From assembly GCA_002591745.1 (NCBI GenBank), contig PDLQ01000020.1, positions 46,273 to 110,272 on the forward strand: a stretch of DNA of 64,000 bases, given 5' to 3'. This DNA comes from Lewinellaceae bacterium SD302. GTDB lineage: Bacteria > Bacteroidota > Bacteroidia > Chitinophagales > Saprospiraceae. The notes beneath the pieces were generated by a model. That model saw nothing but the letters and a program-made list of their open reading frames with translations. It was not told the origin of the DNA and made no database searches. Within the stretch, counting starts at the first letter, position 1; every line of letters starts with the position of its first letter. Shown piece by piece: positions 55,106 to 63,865 of this stretch. The position numbers and the translations under genes were made by a program.

Positions 55106-55756
55106 TTAAAAGTTTACCCCTAAATAAATCTGTGGCTCAAAAAGAAAGTAATTCCTCCATTTATCGTCCAACTGCTTAAATCCATAAGGAGCATTGTTGT
55201 CAAGCATCCAGTACATGCAATTAATCTGTGGCTCTATGAAAAAGCGTTTTTTCTTACCAAATGCGATATGGTAGCCCAAATGATACGAAGTGTACAGTTT
55301 AAAGTCATTTCCAATTTTGTCACCGTTTAAATCTTTATAGGTTTGAAACTGAGGAAGGACTTCAACAGTGGCAAATAGTCCTTTCCATAATATGCGTTGG
55401 TATGTAATGCCAATCCCTCTTTCTAGGACATGTCCTGGGTAGAATTCACTTTCTGTATCTATTTTGTCCAAAAGACCATCCCACCAAGTGATTCCCATTG
55501 GCTGAAACAATCGCCAGGAGGCAAACTTCACTCCTATGATGTTTTTATTATCCAGGTTGCGCTTTATGTGAAGCTCTAAGTGTCGTGTGCTTGTTCGATC
55601 GTTCCAAGAGTCTACGATAAGTCCTTCAGGAACAAAATAAGGTAAACTTACCCTGTATTTGTGGGTTACTTCAGTTTCTTTATTTACTAGTGAGTTTGTT
55701 TGAGCAAAAGCACTAAGGGTGCAAAAAAATAAAAGAGTTATTAATAGACTTTTCAT
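55106..55756 (-). CDS. Exported beta-barrel-like protein of unknown function
   Basis: The start at 55756 gives MKSLLITLLFFCTLSAFAQ, a clear signal peptide, and 216 aa in total. The mature part alternates polar and hydrophobic residues and ends in an aromatic strand (FLFEPQIYLGVNF), the pattern of an outer-membrane beta-barrel. No specific family is recognised. The flanks are long non-coding repeat-rich stretches. Confidence 0.7.
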   Translation of the reverse strand: MKSLLITLLFFCTLSAFAQTNSLVNKETEVTHKYRVSLPYFVPEGLIVDSWNDRTSTRHLELHIKRNLDNKNIIGVKFASWRLFQPMGITWWDGLLDKIDTESEFYPGHVLERGIGITYQRILWKGLFATVEVLPQFQTYKDLNGDKIGNDFKLYTSYHLGYHIAFGKKKRFFIEPQINCMYWMLDNNAPYGFKQLDDKWRNYFLFEPQIYLGVNF

Positions 55757-55962
55757 GATAAGGTCATTTTGGTTTTGGTAGTTCCGGTTTTTACAAAGCA
55801 TATCCAGTTACTCTTAGTCTATTGAGTAAAAGGAGGGAAGTAGTCATCATCCGATGATCATCTGCTCTGCTTTATCGAATTGACAATGCAAAGATGGAGG
55901 GAGGCGTAAGTTGAATCGTCCTGAAATGTAAATGCGGACTCTGTAGTGAGATTCGGGACTTT

Positions 55963-56296
55963 TTAGACTGGCTTGATTTTGACCAGACATCCACCAAGAG
56001 CCTTGGCAAGGGCAATGCGTATTTGTTTGTCAGGATCAGTTGGAATAGTTCTATCCGAAAAGTGGCTTGCAGTAAATCCTGGAACCTGAACTATCGTTAG
56101 GAGGGGCTGGCAAATGGGCGGTGCATCACATGTAAGGATAAAGTAGATTGGCATCAAATTGATCGTATATGACGAATGACCTGTAGTTACTGATGTTTCA
56201 GTACTTTTAGATGGAGAATACCGAAAATAGTCTATCCTTACATGTGATGCACCGCCGGCAAATGATAGATAAAAGGATTTTACTCAGTTGTAACAC
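55963..56296 (-). pseudogene. Small ORF interrupted by MITE-like insertion
   Basis: Removing the element and one target-site copy joins two in-frame parts. A GTG at 56294-56296 begins a hydrophobic leader (LSKILLSIIC), which continues into QPLLTIVQVPGFTASHF and ends LGGCLVKIKPV at 55963, about 61 aa. The restored product would be a small exported peptide. I do not recognise it. The reading depends on a GTG start that overlaps the 38-codon ORF, so it is tentative. Confidence 0.3.
56109..56264. mobile_element. 140-bp MITE-like element with 8-bp target duplication
   Basis: GGCAAATG is duplicated at 56109-56116 and 56257-56264. Between them, 56117-56256 has perfect 24-bp inverted ends (outer part GGCGGTGCATCACATG). 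The interior is AT-rich and non-coding. This is the signature of a non-autonomous DNA transposon. Confidence 0.9.
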
Positions 56297-56396
56297 CCCT
56301 TCTTTTTGCCATTCGATTAATCACATAAAATAACCCGCTGGTTGCAATCATCAATGATATCACCACTAGGCCTAGATTGGGGAAGTTATTTATCAT
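56280..56396 (-). CDS. Possible 38-aa single-helix membrane protein
   Basis: ATG at 56396 opens a 38-codon frame. It encodes a short N-terminus (MINNFPN), one hydrophobic helix (LGLVVISLMIATSGLFYVI) and a basic tail (NRMAKRRG) ending at TAA 56280, an inside-positive single-pass design. No homologue is recognised. It could be a chance frame. Confidence 0.35.
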   Translation of the reverse strand: MINNFPNLGLVVISLMIATSGLFYVINRMAKRRGVTTE

Positions 56397-56570
56397 CCCA
56401 TCTTCGATCCAGGCAGTTGGAATCGACGGACAGCGCTCTCGTCATATTAAAAAGTAACCTCAACCAACCCTCAGGCTCACTCACGTGACGAAGCGGTGCG
56501 ACTTCTCTTCATGTGGAGAAGGCGGGAGGAAGTGGCTTCCATAAAACATATTACAAATATCCTCGTTTTA

Positions 56571-56682
56571 AATTCAGGTGCATGCTTAATCGCTTAGCGA
56601 TTAAGTATTTACACTACATATATAAATTTCCTTTACTTTGCCATCGTTATTCGCCCGGCGAATAGCTATTTGCACCTGATTC
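56571..56682. promoter_or_regulatory. Palindrome-rich promoter region of the LysM gene
   Basis: Outer arms TTCAGGTGCA and TGCACCTGA bracket two perfect palindromes: CTTAATCGCT-T-AGCGATTAAG (56585-56605) and TATTCGCC-C-GGCGAATA (56648-56664). Between them TTTACTTTG (56632-56640) resembles a TAnnTTTG -7 element. Confidence 0.45.
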
Positions 56683-56698
56683 TGATACCATATATACG

Positions 56699-58756
56699 AT
56701 GAAAAAGATCCCACTTTTAGCCGCCTTGATCCTCCTGACGCTGGGAGGCATCGTGGCCCAGCAGCAGACTTTTGTTTTGTACGACGCCAGTTGTATGAAA
56801 CGCGTCAAATACGAACAGGCCATCGCTCAGCAACCGCGAATGGACTATCACGCTTACCAAATCCCCCTGGCTAACGGTAATAAGCTGATCCTGGAAACGG
56901 GCGTAGAGGGTAATGTTCGCCAGAATTATCTGCCACCGAATTACCTCAGTTGCAATGACCCACGCCTCAACGCCGACTTTGCCGATAACATCAATGGTAA
57001 TCGGACCAAGGTATTTATGTTGATCCCCGATGGGAACGATTACCTCATTCAACCGGTTACTATGGGTGCTGTTCTGGCCAAGCAAGGAAACTTGCTAACC
57101 TACGTTTCCCCCCTGGCAAGCTTCCAGTTTGATACCCGTAATGTGATCATCGGAGAGAACCTGGCGTTCAACAATGCCAATGCCAGAGTCTTTTTCGAGG
57201 GCCGCGACGGCAACATTTGTGGCGGCACTTACCTGATTCGCCAATTGATGCCACGCAATGCATATCCGGTGATCGATTACAAGATCAACCCGGAGATTGG
57301 TGTTGTTGAACGTCGTCTGGGTAGTGATGGCTCTACTACCGTAGGTGGAGTAGTGGTCGCCCGAACGATCAATATGACTCCCATTGCCAATTATCTGGCT
57401 ACGAACTGTGGTCAGGCCGTAGCCGGTGGTCCGGTAACTTATGGTAGCACACCGACTACTTATGGTTCTGGTGTTGTGCCACCGACGGGTTACACTCCTC
57501 CAACCAGCACTGCCGTTAATCCACAACTTACTAACGTAACTCCGCAACCAGTAGCTACGAATATGGTGGCAACGGAAGCTCCGGTACACGAAGTGGCCAA
57601 AAAGGAAACTCTCTACGGTCTGTCGCAGCGCTACGACGTATCGGTAGATCAAATCAAAGAATGGAATAATCTGCGCGGTAATACGATCAACGTTGGACAA
57701 ACGCTACGCGTTGGCCCGGCTGGTTTTGCTCCGGTAGGTACTGATGCAGTGGTAAGTAATAACTCTTCGACCGCAACGAATACGGCTCCGCCCCTAATGG
57801 TCAATCGGGGGGAGGTAGCAAACAGCAACCTAGGCGCGCCACAGCCGGTTCCATACGGAAATACTCCTGTACCCGGGGTGCCGACAACTACCCCTGCCGA
57901 CCAACAACATATCGTACAAGCCGGTGAGACGGTGGCCAGTGTAGCGCTTCGCTACGGATACACTGAAGGAAAGTTCCGTGAAATCAACGGATTGGGAGCC
58001 AACGAATACCTTAGAATCGGGCAGCGACTGAAAACTTCGGCCTGTGATTGCCCCGTAAACAACGCACCGGTCAATAACGTGAGTCAGCCCGGGATTGCCT
58101 CTAATGCAGGACCAACAATGTATGGTGGTGGAGTAGTCGTCCCTCAGGCATATCAGCCTACCGCGAATGCGTCGGCGATTCAAGCGGGCACCCCCGTCGG
58201 TCCTACGGCGGTAACAGTACAGAGTAATCCAAACAATTTCCGTCAACCCGTCAGCAGTCCCGTTCCTCAGACCATGAGCCCACCGGCTTTTGGTAGTCCG
58301 GCACCGACTCAATTCAATAATCGATCCGTAGTGCAACCTCAACCGGTCAGCCAGACAGCGACGACGAACCAAACGCCCGTGACGCGTCCGGGGTCGATGA
58401 TCAATAATGATCCAGGCTTCGGTAGCGCCCAGCCCGAACAGGTAGGACAGGTCATTCCCCAGGTCTTTCGTGCCCCTGCCGGCCAATCGATGAATTCTCT
58501 TGAAGGTGGTAACAGTAATCCGGTAATCGGGGGAGGCAATACCAATCCTACTACCTTTGGCAGTAGCGTGAATAGCAACGCGGTGCAGAATAATTTTTCC
58601 AATCCTAATACCCGCTCCGTACACGTGGTACAGCAGGGAGAAAGCCTGAATACTATCGCTCAACGCTACGGGTTGACCGTTGATCAGCTACGTAGTCTGA
58701 ACGATATGCGGCGCACCGACGTGATCATTCCTTTCCAGCGTCTGTACATCAACTAG
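56699..58756 (+). CDS. Secreted LysM-repeat protein
   Basis: The 685-aa product has a signal peptide (LLAALILLTLGGIVAQ) and an N-terminal globular domain (residues 20-235). Three LysM domains are embedded in Asn/Pro/Thr/Val-rich linkers: HEVAKKETLYGLSQRYD (about 300-345), HIVQAGETVASVALRYG (about 400-445) and HVVQQGESLNTIAQRYG (about 640-685). LysM domains bind N-acetylglucosamine in peptidoglycan, so the protein probably sits at the cell wall. No catalytic domain is recognised. A terminator follows the stop. Confidence 0.88.
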   Translation: MKKIPLLAALILLTLGGIVAQQQTFVLYDASCMKRVKYEQAIAQQPRMDYHAYQIPLANGNKLILETGVEGNVRQNYLPPNYLSCNDPRLNADFADNINGNRTKVFMLIPDGNDYLIQPVTMGAVLAKQGNLLTYVSPLASFQFDTRNVIIGENLAFNNANARVFFEGRDGNICGGTYLIRQLMPRNAYPVIDYKINPEIGVVERRLGSDGSTTVGGVVVARTINMTPIANYLATNCGQAVAGGPVTYGSTPTTYGSGVVPPTGYTPPTSTAVNPQLTNVTPQPVATNMVATEAPVHEVAKKETLYGLSQRYDVSVDQIKEWNNLRGNTINVGQTLRVGPAGFAPVGTDAVVSNNSSTATNTAPPLMVNRGEVANSNLGAPQPVPYGNTPVPGVPTTTPADQQHIVQAGETVASVALRYGYTEGKFREINGLGANEYLRIGQRLKTSACDCPVNNAPVNNVSQPGIASNAGPTMYGGGVVVPQAYQPTANASAIQAGTPVGPTAVTVQSNPNNFRQPVSSPVPQTMSPPAFGSPAPTQFNNRSVVQPQPVSQTATTNQTPVTRPGSMINNDPGFGSAQPEQVGQVIPQVFRAPAGQSMNSLEGGNSNPVIGGGNTNPTTFGSSVNSNAVQNNFSNPNTRSVHVVQQGESLNTIAQRYGLTVDQLRSLNDMRRTDVIIPFQRLYIN

Positions 58757-58787
58757 AACTTTCACTAGTCTGAATCCGATACAATTA

Positions 58788-58822
58788 TATCGCCCCGTTG
58801 AAGATAATTCGGCGGGGCGATA
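58788..58822 (+). terminator. Rho-independent terminator after LysM gene
   Basis: TATCGCCCCG and CGGGGCGATA form the core stem, extended with two mismatches towards a GATAA loop. ATTTTTTG follows. Confidence 0.82.
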
Positions 58823-58862
58823 ATTTTTTGCCAACTTTGCCAGTAAATCCAGCTATACACAT

Positions 58863-60092
58863 ATGGGCACATTATTAACGTTTGCCATTGTTTCTATTGC
58901 TTTTTCCTTTCTGTGTTCGGTACTTGAAGCGGTACTGCTTTCCATTTCGCCAACCTACGTGCAGATGAAAACTCGCGAAGGAGGTAAAGTGGGGGAGTTG
59001 CTACAGAGATATAAGGCAGAACCTAATCCACCGCTTACGGCCATTCTGTCTTTAAATACCATTGCGCATACGGTAGGTGCCATTTTGGTTGGCGCAAGTA
59101 CCGGAGCCGCCTTCGGTGAAGGGCTGGCTTTTACCATTCCTTTACCGGAGGCTGATCTCGGGCTTTTCGCGATCGGCCCTATTCCGGTTTCCTATGAGGT
59201 ATTGGTCAGTATTATCATGACGTTGGCAATACTCGTCATCTCTGAGATCATTCCTAAAAACCTGGGCGCCACCTACTGGAAGTCCTGGGCGCCATTTTCC
59301 GTAAAAACGCTGGATATTCTGGTCAAAATCTTCACTTGGACGGGCTTTATCTGGCTGTCTGATAAGTTGAAAAAACTCATTTTGAGAGGAGATGACCCCC
59401 ACGCTACTGCTCTGACCAGAACTGAATTTATGATGGTCGCGGAAGCTCATGCCCAGGAAGGTCAACTCAATGAACACGAAGGCCGCATTCTGAAAAACCT
59501 ACTGGCCTTCGAAAGCCTCTCCGTACACGATATTATGACACCCCGGATAGTAGTCATGGGGGCCAAGGCCAACCAAACTATTGCCCAGGTTTACGAGAAA
59601 TTCGGCGAGCATCCTTTCAGTCGTCTACCGGTATTCGGAGAGACCCGCGACCAAGTAGAAGGCTACGTTCTAAAAGATCTGGTGTTCCAAGCGATGATCG
59701 AGCAGCGGGGTGAAGAATCTATCAAATCACTGATCCGTGAAATACTGGTTGTTCCCGAAGACACAAAGGTCAACACCCTCATGAATATGATGTTGGAGCG
59801 TCACGAACCGGTTTCGTTGGTTGTAGATGAATTCGGGGGAATGGAAGGTATTGTTACCATGGAGGACGCCGTGGAGACCCTGCTCGGCCTGGAGATCATG
59901 GATGAAATGGACAATACTTCGGACATGCAGGAAATGGCACGCCGACGCTGGAAAAAACGCGCCGATGCCATGGGGGTAGACATCAGCAAAATTGGTGACG
60001 ATATCATGGCTGGCGACGCCGAGAGCATCAAAGAAGAATTGGAAGAGCGCAGCAAGGAAAATGCGCAATCTGATGACAAGACAACTGATTAG
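58863..60092 (+). CDS. CNNM (DUF21) membrane protein with CBS pair, hemolysin C/CorB type
   Basis: The 409-aa product has the CNNM/DUF21 membrane domain (residues 1-150, with LSISPTYVQMKTREGGK and ILVISEIIPKNLGATYW). A helical linker and two CBS domains follow (about 205-330; SVHDIMTPRIVVMG, LVVDEFGGMEGIVTMEDAVE). Family members handle Mg2+ or related metals. The usual CorC_HlyC C-terminal domain is replaced by a short acidic and charged tail. Confidence 0.88.
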   Translation: MGTLLTFAIVSIAFSFLCSVLEAVLLSISPTYVQMKTREGGKVGELLQRYKAEPNPPLTAILSLNTIAHTVGAILVGASTGAAFGEGLAFTIPLPEADLGLFAIGPIPVSYEVLVSIIMTLAILVISEIIPKNLGATYWKSWAPFSVKTLDILVKIFTWTGFIWLSDKLKKLILRGDDPHATALTRTEFMMVAEAHAQEGQLNEHEGRILKNLLAFESLSVHDIMTPRIVVMGAKANQTIAQVYEKFGEHPFSRLPVFGETRDQVEGYVLKDLVFQAMIEQRGEESIKSLIREILVVPEDTKVNTLMNMMLERHEPVSLVVDEFGGMEGIVTMEDAVETLLGLEIMDEMDNTSDMQEMARRRWKKRADAMGVDISKIGDDIMAGDAESIKEELEERSKENAQSDDKTTD

Positions 60093-60537
60093 ACATTTCC
60101 TGATAACTCGCTGATTTCTTTTTAGTAAGGGGCGCTGACCGGTTGCAATTGAGAGCATGGTGGGGATTCACCATTACACGGCTATTAGAGCCAACTGACT
60201 TTTATAGAGTGTAGCCAAACGCTCTTTTCCACAACGTAATGGTCGGTCAGCTAAGTACGCCAGTCTTCCGGGGAGTTGTCGTAAAAAAGAGCGTCTTCGC
60301 GGTTTATTTGTGATTCGATGTGTTGGCTAACAACTCCGGGGAAGCAGGATGGATTAGCGAGCCCGTTTAGAGTTAATGACTAACAAAGTAGCAATGTTTC
60401 TGGCATACCAGACGACGGCAGGAGGAGTACAGCCGGTTTGCTGCAAACAAGCTCTAAACTGGGCTAAAGACTATTTGTATTGCTGATGAGCGTATATCCA
60501 GCCAGCCTTGCTACTTTGAAGTAATAAAAATCAATTA
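60093..60537. other. Intergenic region with several repeat fragments
   Basis: No gene is present in 445 bp. TTGGCTAACAACTCCGGGG (60323-60341) matches the border of the repeat in the M61 leader. A CAAAGTAGC-family pair spans 60378-60537. CAAACAAGCTCTA (60444-60456) is a stray end of the 157-bp MITE-like element. Confidence 0.6.
60378..60537. repeat. CAAAGTAGC-family element bounded by inverted arms (160 bp)
   Basis: The left arm is GACTAACAAAGTAGCAATG and the right arm CCTTGCTACTTTGAAGTAAT followed by AAAAATCAATTA. The right end abuts the GTG start codon at 60538. It contains a solitary 157-bp-element end at 60444-60456. Confidence 0.65.
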
Positions 60538-61785
60538 GTGAATAAGATATTTCCGCTACTTATCAACTTGATTCTTCTTTCCCAACTTTCCGCCCAGTGG
60601 GAACCAGGCTCGCTCTACAAGGAATACCAGTGGGTGACGCCCGAGGACGGAGAGGCTTTTTTACGGGTAGGCGGGCGCTACGGCTATACTGAACAGCCCG
60701 GCAAGTTACCCGCTGAATTGGAGCAGAATGGAAGGCTACTGCTACCGGCTTCCGTTGATCTGAAAATGGCGATCCGGGCGGAGGTGACGATTGAGAGAGT
60801 GCAGAGCCACGAGGATACCAAAGGGCTGGAAATTTCCTGGAACGACAATCGATTTCGGCCCTTCGGGCTCCCCAAAGATCTTCCCGATCCCGCGGATGAA
60901 TACATGTTTCACACGGACCAGACGCTAACGATTCCCGTGGCGGAGCTGAACGGAGGAAAGGAAAATTATTTCGCCATGAAAGTGGATACTGCCCAAAGGT
61001 GGGACTGGCCGCAAAATCTGATTTACGGATTGACGCTACGCATCTATTACGCTCCACAGAAGTCGACGCTGGCAGTTCCTCGCTTAAAGTACGATCAGCA
61101 AAAAGTACCGTCGCTGAGCTATTTATCGGTCTATAAGGATACGAATTTCGTTGCCGTCGATTACGCTTTGGAAGCCACGGATATGGACTGGAGCGGACGC
61201 GGCGATTTCCGCAGAATACACTGGCAAACCCACCGGGGCAGACCAAATCGCACCTTGGGTAGCAGTACTTCCGGTCCGGTATTTTCAGTACGCTGGAATT
61301 CGGAATGGCTGCCTGATCAACGACTGCCAATGCGCGTGCATTTGCGGGCGATGGACCACAATGGGCTGTTTCACGTAGGTGAACCATCGGCAGGCCTGAC
61401 TTTAGCCGAAAGACCGTACGGAGTGGCGCTGCTGCGACCACGGGAAGTGCCCCGGAACTGGGTAACCCGTTCCGGCACTTTCCTGGAAAAATTTGATTTA
61501 GGGTTGGACCCCAAAAGGGTAAGGGCACTGCAATTACTTTGGAACAGCTGGTCACCCTGCTACGCCAATGGACTATTTCTCAACGACCATTTACTTTGGA
61601 TGCGGGAGGGGGACTGTTACGTCTATGCCGCTCTGGACCCCATTTTTACCGACGCCGAATTGGGTTTTTTAGTCGAGGGGGAAAACATTCTGCGTACAGC
61701 TCTGACGCCTTTGTTCGACGGACAGATGGTTCACGGAATGGAAGTGCAGTGGCCGGGCATTGTGGCCAAGGTTCGTTACGAATAA
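60538..61785 (+). CDS. Secreted beta-rich protein of unknown function
   Basis: A GTG start at 60538 gives 415 aa with a signal peptide (FPLLINLILLSQLSAQ). The mature protein is beta-rich. Its C-terminal part (ANGLFLNDHLLWMREGDC ... LVEGENILRTALTP) resembles the galactose-binding-like jelly roll that accompanies glycoside hydrolases, where a short 'NGxxLWxREG' hairpin is common. No catalytic domain is recognised. The start codon directly follows a repeat element end, so the upstream region is repeat-derived. Confidence 0.65.
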   Translation: MNKIFPLLINLILLSQLSAQWEPGSLYKEYQWVTPEDGEAFLRVGGRYGYTEQPGKLPAELEQNGRLLLPASVDLKMAIRAEVTIERVQSHEDTKGLEISWNDNRFRPFGLPKDLPDPADEYMFHTDQTLTIPVAELNGGKENYFAMKVDTAQRWDWPQNLIYGLTLRIYYAPQKSTLAVPRLKYDQQKVPSLSYLSVYKDTNFVAVDYALEATDMDWSGRGDFRRIHWQTHRGRPNRTLGSSTSGPVFSVRWNSEWLPDQRLPMRVHLRAMDHNGLFHVGEPSAGLTLAERPYGVALLRPREVPRNWVTRSGTFLEKFDLGLDPKRVRALQLLWNSWSPCYANGLFLNDHLLWMREGDCYVYAALDPIFTDAELGFLVEGENILRTALTPLFDGQMVHGMEVQWPGIVAKVRYE

Positions 61786-61831
61786 CCTATCTTAGGCCCT
61801 CGCCCGTAAAGAGGGCACCTATCTACAACTT

Positions 61832-62389
61832 ATGGGAAAGCATTTTTTTCTGCGAGAGGCACTGCGCTCGTTTAAGTCTACCGGGGCCATTGCCAGTTCT
61901 TCACCCGCGCTGATAAAAAAACTGATCGAACCGATCCCCGTCGGCCGGGATTTGGTGATCGTGGAACTAGGGCCGGGCGACGGCTGCGTGACCAAGCAAT
62001 TATTACGTAAACTCGGTGTTGAGGCGCAGGTATACGCCTTTGAAATCAACGAGAGTTTTATCTCGATAATGCGTGAGATCAAGGACGATCGTTTGAAAGT
62101 GATTCCCCACGGGGCGGAAAGAATGAGTGATTTCCTGATGGCCGGATCGGTGGATTACGTGGTCTCCAGCCTGCCACTATCGATGATCCCCAAGGAAATA
62201 AAGGAAGAAATTTTGCGCCAGGCCCAGCAAGTTTTAAAACCAAATGGCAGGTTTTTGCAGTACCAGTATGCCTTGCAGGATTACAGCCTGCTCAAGGATT
62301 ACTTCAATAACGTGAACGTGAAATTTACTTTGGCCAATTTGCCGCCGGCTTTCATTTATACTTGTTCGCTGGGTCTGGGGGTGGGGTAA
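61832..62389 (+). CDS. SAM-dependent methyltransferase (phospholipid N-methyltransferase-like)
   Basis: The 185-aa product has SAM-binding motif I VIVELGPGDG (near residues 42-51), an acidic residue after strand 2 (YAFEINESF), motif IV SSLPLSMIP and a post-motif FLQYQYALQD. The SSLP motif and small size resemble the PmtA-type phosphatidylethanolamine N-methyltransferases and KsgA-like enzymes. Aminophospholipid methylation is my best guess. Confidence 0.75.
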   Translation: MGKHFFLREALRSFKSTGAIASSSPALIKKLIEPIPVGRDLVIVELGPGDGCVTKQLLRKLGVEAQVYAFEINESFISIMREIKDDRLKVIPHGAERMSDFLMAGSVDYVVSSLPLSMIPKEIKEEILRQAQQVLKPNGRFLQYQYALQDYSLLKDYFNNVNVKFTLANLPPAFIYTCSLGLGVG

Positions 62390-62471
62390 CTTACTAGGCG
62401 ATTGAGGTGTTAATCGATTTTCCCAATCTCCCCCAATCCCGTACTTTCGCCCACCAACAAAAAAAAGGCCC

Positions 62472-63561
62472 ATGACCCAAGACCAATTGAAGGACCTGCA
62501 AAGCCGCCTGGCTTTGCTCAAACAATATCTTTGACGTCGCCGAGCGACAGCATAAGATTGAAGACCTCACCCACAAATCCATGGACCCTGAGTTCTGGAA
62601 CGACCCCAAGGCTGCCCAGCTGGTGATGAAAGAGATGAAGACCCACAAAAACTGGGTCGGTAAGTACCGGCAAGTTGCCGAGGTAGTGGAGGACGTCGAA
62701 ATTCTCAGCGAATTCCTCAAAGAAGGAGAGGGAACTGAAGAAGCACTGGAAGCTCGCTACGAAAGCGCGGTCGCCTTACTGGACGACGCTGAGTTCCGTT
62801 CTACCCTTAACCGTCCCGAAGATGAACTCGGTGCCATTCTGGAGATCAACGCCGGAGCGGGTGGGACCGAGGCAAACGACTGGGCAGACATGCTGCGCCG
62901 CATGTACATCATGTGGGGTGAACGACAGGATGGCTTCAAGGTGAGTCAGGCCAGTGAAAACCGTGGTGAAGCCGCCGGAATTAAGTCTGCCACCCTGGAA
63001 ATTACGGGTGATTACGCTTACGGTTTGCTCAAGGGGGAGAATGGTGTGCACCGACTGGTACGCATCAGTCCATTCAACGCCCAAGGAAAACGTCAGACCA
63101 GTTTCGCTTCCGTTTTCGTCCATCCTCGAATCGACGACACAATCGAAGTGGAAGTTAATACGGCGGACCTGGAATGGGACACCTTCCGCGCCAGTGGTGC
63201 CGGTGGGCAGCACGTAAATAAGACTGAATCTGCCGTCCGTGTACGTCACCTGCCCAGCGGGTTGGTGGTCGAGTGCCAGGATGAGCGGTCGCAACACCAA
63301 AATCGTGAGCGTGCCCTGAATATGCTCAAGAGTCGTTTGTACGAACTGGAGCTTAAAGCACAGCTGGCGGAGAAAGAGGAGGTTGAAGCGGGCAAGAACA
63401 GTATAGAGTGGGGGAGCCAGATTCGTAGCTACGTGCTGGATGATCGCCGCGTAAAGGACCACCGAACCAAGTATCAGACCAGCCAGACCGATGCCGTGCT
63501 CAATGGTGATCTCGACGATTTTCTCAAAGCTTTTCTGATGTGGGATGGTGAAGCCAGGTAG
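62472..63561 (+). CDS. prfB: Peptide chain release factor 2, with programmed +1 frameshift
   Basis: RF2 terminates translation at UGA and UAA. Translation starts at ATG 62472, runs 20 codons to CTT (62529-62531), then meets an in-frame TGA (62532-62534) followed by C. This CTTTGAC is the conserved RF2 autoregulatory frameshift site. After the +1 shift the frame continues with GAC at 62533 to the stop at 63561. The product has the SPF stop-codon recognition motif (63067-63075) and the GGQ catalytic motif (63202-63210). The Shine-Dalgarno-like AGGGGG found upstream of the E. coli site is absent; the sequence there is CTCAAACAATAT. Confidence 0.95.
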
Positions 63562-63771
63562 CCCCAGCTAGGAGGGTGAAAATTTTCGATCAAACCTTTT
63601 TTGAAAATAAAGTGGTTAAAATTTTGCAGTCTATGCAAAGGCAACCTAAATTTGCATCGCTTTACGAATGAGGGGATGATGATTCTTGTTTTTCGTAAGG
63701 GAACTTTTGCTGATTCAACGTAGTTTTATCAGTAGATTTATTAGCAAATTGGCCTTCTTTGGGAGGCATTC
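63562..63771. promoter_or_regulatory. Spacer with candidate promoter for the tRNA
   Basis: TTTTG (63622-63626), a 20-bp spacer and TAAATTTG (63647-63654) form a good match to the Bacteroidota TTTG-N19/20-TAnnTTTG promoter. It lies about 118 bp before tRNA-Ser. Nothing else is seen here. Confidence 0.5.
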
Positions 63772-63860
63772 GGAGACGTGGGTGAGTGGCTGAAACCACC
63801 GGTTTGCTAAATCGACGTACTCTTCACGGGGTACCGCGGGTTCGAATCCCGCCGTCTCCG
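63772..63860 (+). tRNA. tRNA-Ser (GCT)
   Basis: The sequence is 89 nt. The acceptor stem pairs GGAGACG with CGTCTCC, with discriminator G. The anticodon loop TTGCTAA gives anticodon GCT. A long class II variable arm (GTAC ... GTAC) is present and the T arm is GCGGG-TTCGAAT-CCCGC. CCA is not encoded. Confidence 0.95.
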
Positions 63861-63865
63861 CTGTA

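Larger units (their letters stand above)
55802..56698. other. Long gap with MITE insertion and small minus-strand ORFs
   Basis: This ~900-bp stretch has no large gene. It holds a 140-bp inverted-repeat element with target duplication (56109-56264), a small ORF that the element interrupts, a possible 38-codon membrane peptide gene (56280-56396), and two palindromes in the promoter region of the LysM gene (56585-56605, 56648-56664). Confidence 0.6.

Noticed and set aside
57830..58663. 277-codon minus frame opposite the LysM gene
   Set aside because: It is antisense to LysM domains on the plus strand. Its Arg/His/Tyr-rich sequence is typical of a reverse reading.
60563..61555. 330-codon minus frame opposite the secreted unknown protein
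   Set aside because: The composition (many Arg, Pro, Ser) and lack of motifs fit an antisense shadow. The plus-strand gene has a signal peptide and coherent beta pattern.
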